The notes beneath the pieces are model-generated. The model ran no database searches and was not told where the DNA came from. It was given only the letters and a program-made list of their open reading frames with translations. Positions 61,344 to 64,000 of a DNA stretch of 64,000 nt are shown piece by piece. The stretch covers positions 806,001-870,000 of the forward strand of contig NZ_CADDWH010000001.1 of NCBI RefSeq assembly GCF_902809865.1, read 5' to 3'. This DNA is from Halobacillus sp. Marseille-Q1614. Lineage in GTDB: Bacteria; Bacillota; Bacilli; Bacillales; Halobacillaceae. A program made the position numbers and the translations under genes. Positions within the stretch are counted from its first letter, which is position 1. Each line of letters opens with the position of its first letter.

Positions 61344-62474
61344 ATGAACACAAACTATAATTTACATGAGGCATTTGTATATGTTCTCGACAAATATTTA
61401 CCTGCAAAGACTGAGCAGTTTAAAGAGCATCCAATAGGATCGCATGTACGTCAACGGTTGACAGCCAAACTGGTAGATGAAGCAAATATTAACACTCAAG
61501 AATATTTAGTAACTGGTTCGGTAGGACAAGGGCAATGGGCTGAGGTTCCCTGGATAGGTATCTTCTTAAAAAAAATTACAACCACGGCGACAAAAGGATA
61601 TGATGTTGTATACCTTTTTCCAATGAGTGGTGTATATGTAAGCTTGAATCAAGGATGGACTTACTTTAAAGAGAAATACGGGAGTAAACAAGGTGGAAGA
61701 AAAATAAAAACTGTAGCAAACGCAGTTCGAGATAAGTTACATATGGTACCGGATCGCTTGACCTTATCAATGATCGATTTAAAAGGAGAAGGTCCATTAA
61801 GTAGGGGATATGAGAAAGGTCATATCATAGGGCGCTTTTACTCAAAGGATGCTTTTCCAAGTTCAGAGGAAATCATACGAGACCTACAGGACTTATTAGT
61901 GGTATATCGTGAAGTAGATGTTCTGATTAAGGGGAGGAGCGTTGATCAATTCAATGATTATTTACTTATGAATGATGATGGGCAGTTTGATGAAGAGGAA
62001 GAGGAAGCCTATCAAAGAACAGTTCAAAAACACTTAATCACAGGCGCAGATAAGGATTTAGTTAACAAAGGAGAACCTATTCCAAGACCTGAACCTGTTG
62101 TGCAAAAAGGTGGAAAAGAATGCTGGCCAAGAAATGCAACTATTGCTGCAGAAGCAATTCGTCAAGCTTCTTATCAATGTGAGCTTGTCCCTTCTTTGCC
62201 GTCTTTTACTTCTAAACAAACTGGCTATCCTTTTATGGAAGCACATCACTTAGTCCCTATGCACCTACAAAGTGAGTTTGCGGTAAGTCTAGATCAAGTA
62301 GAGAATATTGTTTGTCTATCCCCCTATGCTCACCGTCTAGTGCATCATGCCTTAGATATAGAACGTGAAACAGCTTTGGAGAATTTGTTTGAAGAAAAAA
62401 TAGAAGGTTTGAAACAAGTGGGAATATACATATCCTTTAATGATTTAAAAAACGCTTATCAAATCAAAAGCTAA
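61344..62474 (+). CDS. MrcB-like N-terminal domain fused to an HNH nuclease
   Basis: 376 residues from ATG 61344 (GGAAGGGAGG upstream). Residues about 1-190 resemble the DNA-recognition domain MrcB_N/DUF3578 (IGSHVRQRLTAKLVDEANIN, VGQGQWAEVPWIGIF, GYDVVYLFPMSG). The C-terminal part is HNH (MEAHHLVPMHLQ, then LVHHALDIE). MrcB-type domains recognise modified bases in some type IV restriction enzymes, so this may cut modified phage DNA. No McrB GTPase motif is present. Confidence 0.75.
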   Translation: MNTNYNLHEAFVYVLDKYLPAKTEQFKEHPIGSHVRQRLTAKLVDEANINTQEYLVTGSVGQGQWAEVPWIGIFLKKITTTATKGYDVVYLFPMSGVYVSLNQGWTYFKEKYGSKQGGRKIKTVANAVRDKLHMVPDRLTLSMIDLKGEGPLSRGYEKGHIIGRFYSKDAFPSSEEIIRDLQDLLVVYREVDVLIKGRSVDQFNDYLLMNDDGQFDEEEEEAYQRTVQKHLITGADKDLVNKGEPIPRPEPVVQKGGKECWPRNATIAAEAIRQASYQCELVPSLPSFTSKQTGYPFMEAHHLVPMHLQSEFAVSLDQVENIVCLSPYAHRLVHHALDIERETALENLFEEKIEGLKQVGIYISFNDLKNAYQIKS

Positions 62475-62524
62475 TAACGCAGTGTGAGGAGTTCCATAGG
62501 ATAATCTGGTAGGTTATTTTTTTA

Positions 62525-62545
62525 TGACTGGATTTTGACTGGATA
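62525..62545. repeat. Right copy of the 21-bp direct repeat
   Basis: Identical to 54947-54967 (two tandem TGACTGGAT units). Flanking bases differ except for a nearby CATAA and ATTTT. It lies 50 bases after the MrcB-HNH stop. Confidence 0.6.
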
Positions 62546-62688
62546 TGGTTCATAAATATTGATATCTTATTTTGCCTGATTTTAAGATAGATCGGTTATA
62601 ATACCTACTATATAGGCGATTTTTACTCTCTTCATTAAGTATTTATTCCACTCAGGGAATGGGCGGCATGATGTAAGTAGACAGAAAG

Positions 62689-62716
62689 AGCCTCATCGTA
62701 TTGGGTGAGGCTTTTT
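62689..62716 (+). terminator. Terminator downstream of the island
   Basis: AGCCTCA-tcgtattggg-TGAGGCT plus TTTTT. Confidence 0.7.
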
Positions 62717-62817
62717 GCTTTGTTAGAGAAATAGAAGAAAAAAGACTATATTTTTTACTTATTTAAAAGGATTACATAAGGTTTTGTAGAATATATAGTT
62801 CTAAAGGAGGTGTGAGA

Positions 62818-63114
62818 TTGGAAAGAGTAACTATGGATTCAGGTTTTGGATATCCTTTGGACTATCCGGTTAACGGAGATATCAATATTTTATTTACAAT
62901 TAAGAAGATTAAAAAGGGAGAAAATGATCGTTACATTCTTATGGAGTACTTGCCGAATTACCCCTTCTGCAAAGTCCTTCAATCGCAAATCCCCAACCTA
63001 GATAACCACGCAAAAAGCTTCTTACTTAGCAAATTGCCTGACATTGATTCAGGAAAATATGATACTTATAATCTTCTTGCCCAGAGATTATATGCCACTG
63101 AAAGAAAATATTAA
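62818..63114 (+). CDS. Small protein of unknown function
   Basis: 98 residues from TTG 62818, seven bases after AAAGGAGGT; a GTG two codons earlier is too close to that site. The sequence (LDYPVNGDINILFTIKKIKK, then NYPFCKVLQSQIPNLDNHAK) has no motif I know. It is followed by a weak terminator and then an IS remnant. Confidence 0.6.
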   Translation: MERVTMDSGFGYPLDYPVNGDINILFTIKKIKKGENDRYILMEYLPNYPFCKVLQSQIPNLDNHAKSFLLSKLPDIDSGKYDTYNLLAQRLYATERKY

Positions 63115-63118
63115 TAGA

Positions 63119-63145
63119 AAGCTCACCTAAATGGTGGGCTTTTTA
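63119..63145 (+). terminator. Terminator after the small gene
   Basis: AGCTCACC-taaat-GGTGGGCT followed by TTTTATTTT. Confidence 0.65.
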
Positions 63146-63149
63146 TTTT

Positions 63150-63400
63150 GTAACTAACGCAATGGGTGAGCTTGTGCAGCTCTTAAAAACGGAAGAATAC
63201 CTGAATAAATCAAAGGTGCAACTCAAACGAATGAGAAATGCCGACCCAACAATCCTCTGAAAAAGATGCAATCGATGATTGCCTTGTGTAATAAACTGAT
63301 AAGAATATTGTTTGCCATCAGTAAGAAACAATTTGAGTTTAGTGAAGAGAAGATGTTAAGAGATATTCCTCATATGAAAGAATTGCAGACAGCAGCTTAA
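63150..63400 (+). pseudogene. IS110-family transposase remnant (C-terminal end)
   Basis: The frame ending at 63400 reads MQSMIALCNKLIRILFAISK then KQFEFSEEKMLRDIPHMKEL, typical of the last residues of IS110-family DEDD transposases. Upstream sequence is related but frameshifted, and no start remains. It is a decayed end of a transposase gene. Confidence 0.6.
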
Positions 63401-63808
63401 TTTTTTGTAGTCATAGTTATCTTAGCTATATAGACATTTGAAGCACGAATTAGTCAGTCAAACCAACTAACCTACGGACATTGACCCTGCAGGGCAGCAT
63501 TTACTGACATCCACCTCATGGAAAGGTTGTACGAAGGAATTTTAGAGCATTGACTCTGTGAGACATGGGAGGGTTCACCTCCATGAAAATTGTGGACATC
63601 CATAAATGCGATTATAAGTTAATCACAACCCAAAATTTAAAGAAACTAGCAATTGGGTGTACACTGTCAGGCTCTGAAAATCCATAATTATACATAAATA
63701 CAACTGAATTCCATCATTTAAATACAGTCTATATACGAACGACTATGAAATTCTGAGAAAACTGGAGAAATCGTAAGATTTTCCTTTCTTTATAGAGGGA
63801 GTTACCTG
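63401..63808. other. Gene-free stretch next to the IS110 remnant
   Basis: No gene supported. The first 200 bases contain paired segments such as CTGCAGG and GGAGGGTTCACCTCC that may be non-coding end sequence of the same element, where IS110-group elements can encode a guide (bridge) RNA. Confidence 0.3.
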
Positions 63809-63895
63809 TAAGACTTGAAATTGAGATACCAGTTAGATTTTTCGAAAATTAAATATAGGCGATATCCTTAACGGGTTATCTCCTTTTTTTTATGC
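63809..63895. repeat. Distant copy of the array repeat (R16)
   Basis: TAAGACTTGAAATTGAGATA is the right end of the array repeat, followed by GGCGATA...TTATCTCC and a long T run. It lies 40 kb from the array. Confidence 0.55.
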
Positions 63896-64000
63896 ACTAT
63901 TCGTTCGGTATATTAGTACAAATAAAATTATGATATCATTAAGAGTGGAATTACTTTCCATATTTAGTGGTTTTATTAGTGTCCATAGTAACTTTAATTT

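Noticed and set aside
63143-63331. Minus-strand frame of 62 codons
   Set aside because: It runs antisense to the IS110 transposase remnant.
1-64000. tRNA or rRNA genes
   Set aside because: None recognised by eye; a dedicated scan would be needed to exclude a degenerate tRNA at an attachment site.

Overview
The window looks like DNA from a low-G+C Gram-positive bacterium of the Bacillaceae type. Genes have strong AAGGAGG-like ribosome sites and frequent TTG/GTG starts, LexA boxes are of the Bacillus GAAC-N4-GTTC form, and there is a SpoIID-like sporulation protein. No rRNA or tRNA gene was seen. Nearly everything is accessory DNA: an integrative and conjugative element (ICE) with two cargo zones, followed by a defence-gene island.

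Layout. (1) 1-0.65 kb: start of a tyrosine-recombinase integrase behind an ImmA-type metallopeptidase, with a LexA box upstream. (2) 0.78-4.1 kb: an IS21-family element that appears to split an unknown gene. (3) 4.1-6.6 kb: a membrane protein fusing a SAP domain to a staphylococcal-nuclease domain and an Excalibur domain. (4) 6.8-10.7 kb: an SOS-box small gene, an RloC/PrrC-like ATPase (possible tRNA anticodon nuclease) and an HNH protein. (5) 7.1-23.3 kb: fifteen copies of a repeat separate mostly single, same-strand genes (three kinds of acetyltransferase, two nucleotidyltransferases, a MazG-like protein, peptidases, small unknowns). One acetyltransferase unit is present twice almost unchanged and once truncated. 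This resembles a gene-cassette array, but no cassette integrase is visible. (6) 23.4-26.3 kb: a divergent ImmR-like repressor, a second XRE regulator, an excisionase-like HTH protein and a replication-initiator-like protein, with four operator-like palindromes. (7) 26.3-46.2 kb: conjugation operon with a structured leader, VirB2/B3/B4/B6/D4-like proteins, a cell-wall hydrolase, oriT, a MOBP relaxase, an ArdC/LtrC-like protein and a primase. The virB4 gene is interrupted by a group II intron whose removal restores the frame. (8) 46.7-52.7 kb: a complete type I restriction-modification system. (9) 52.7-54.8 kb: gene remnants, small genes with a LexA box, and a hemerythrin-like protein. (10) 54.9-62.5 kb: a defence-type island bracketed by identical 21-bp direct repeats. 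It holds a reverse transcriptase with a membrane partner, a PD-(D/E)XK protein, and a GIY-YIG/MrcB-HNH pair. (11) 62.8-64 kb: a small unknown gene, an IS110 transposase remnant and one more copy of the array repeat.

How the parts fit. The order int-immA (left) and immR|xre-xis-rep-transfer (right) copies ICEBs1-type elements, where immR-immA-int form one operon. Here about 22.7 kb of cargo sits between immA and immR, and immA-int has its own LexA box, which suggests direct SOS control. The cassette-like region, the RT/membrane-protein operon and the SAP-nuclease fusion are the strongest candidates for undescribed biology. All functional calls come from reading motifs by eye; no database search was possible.
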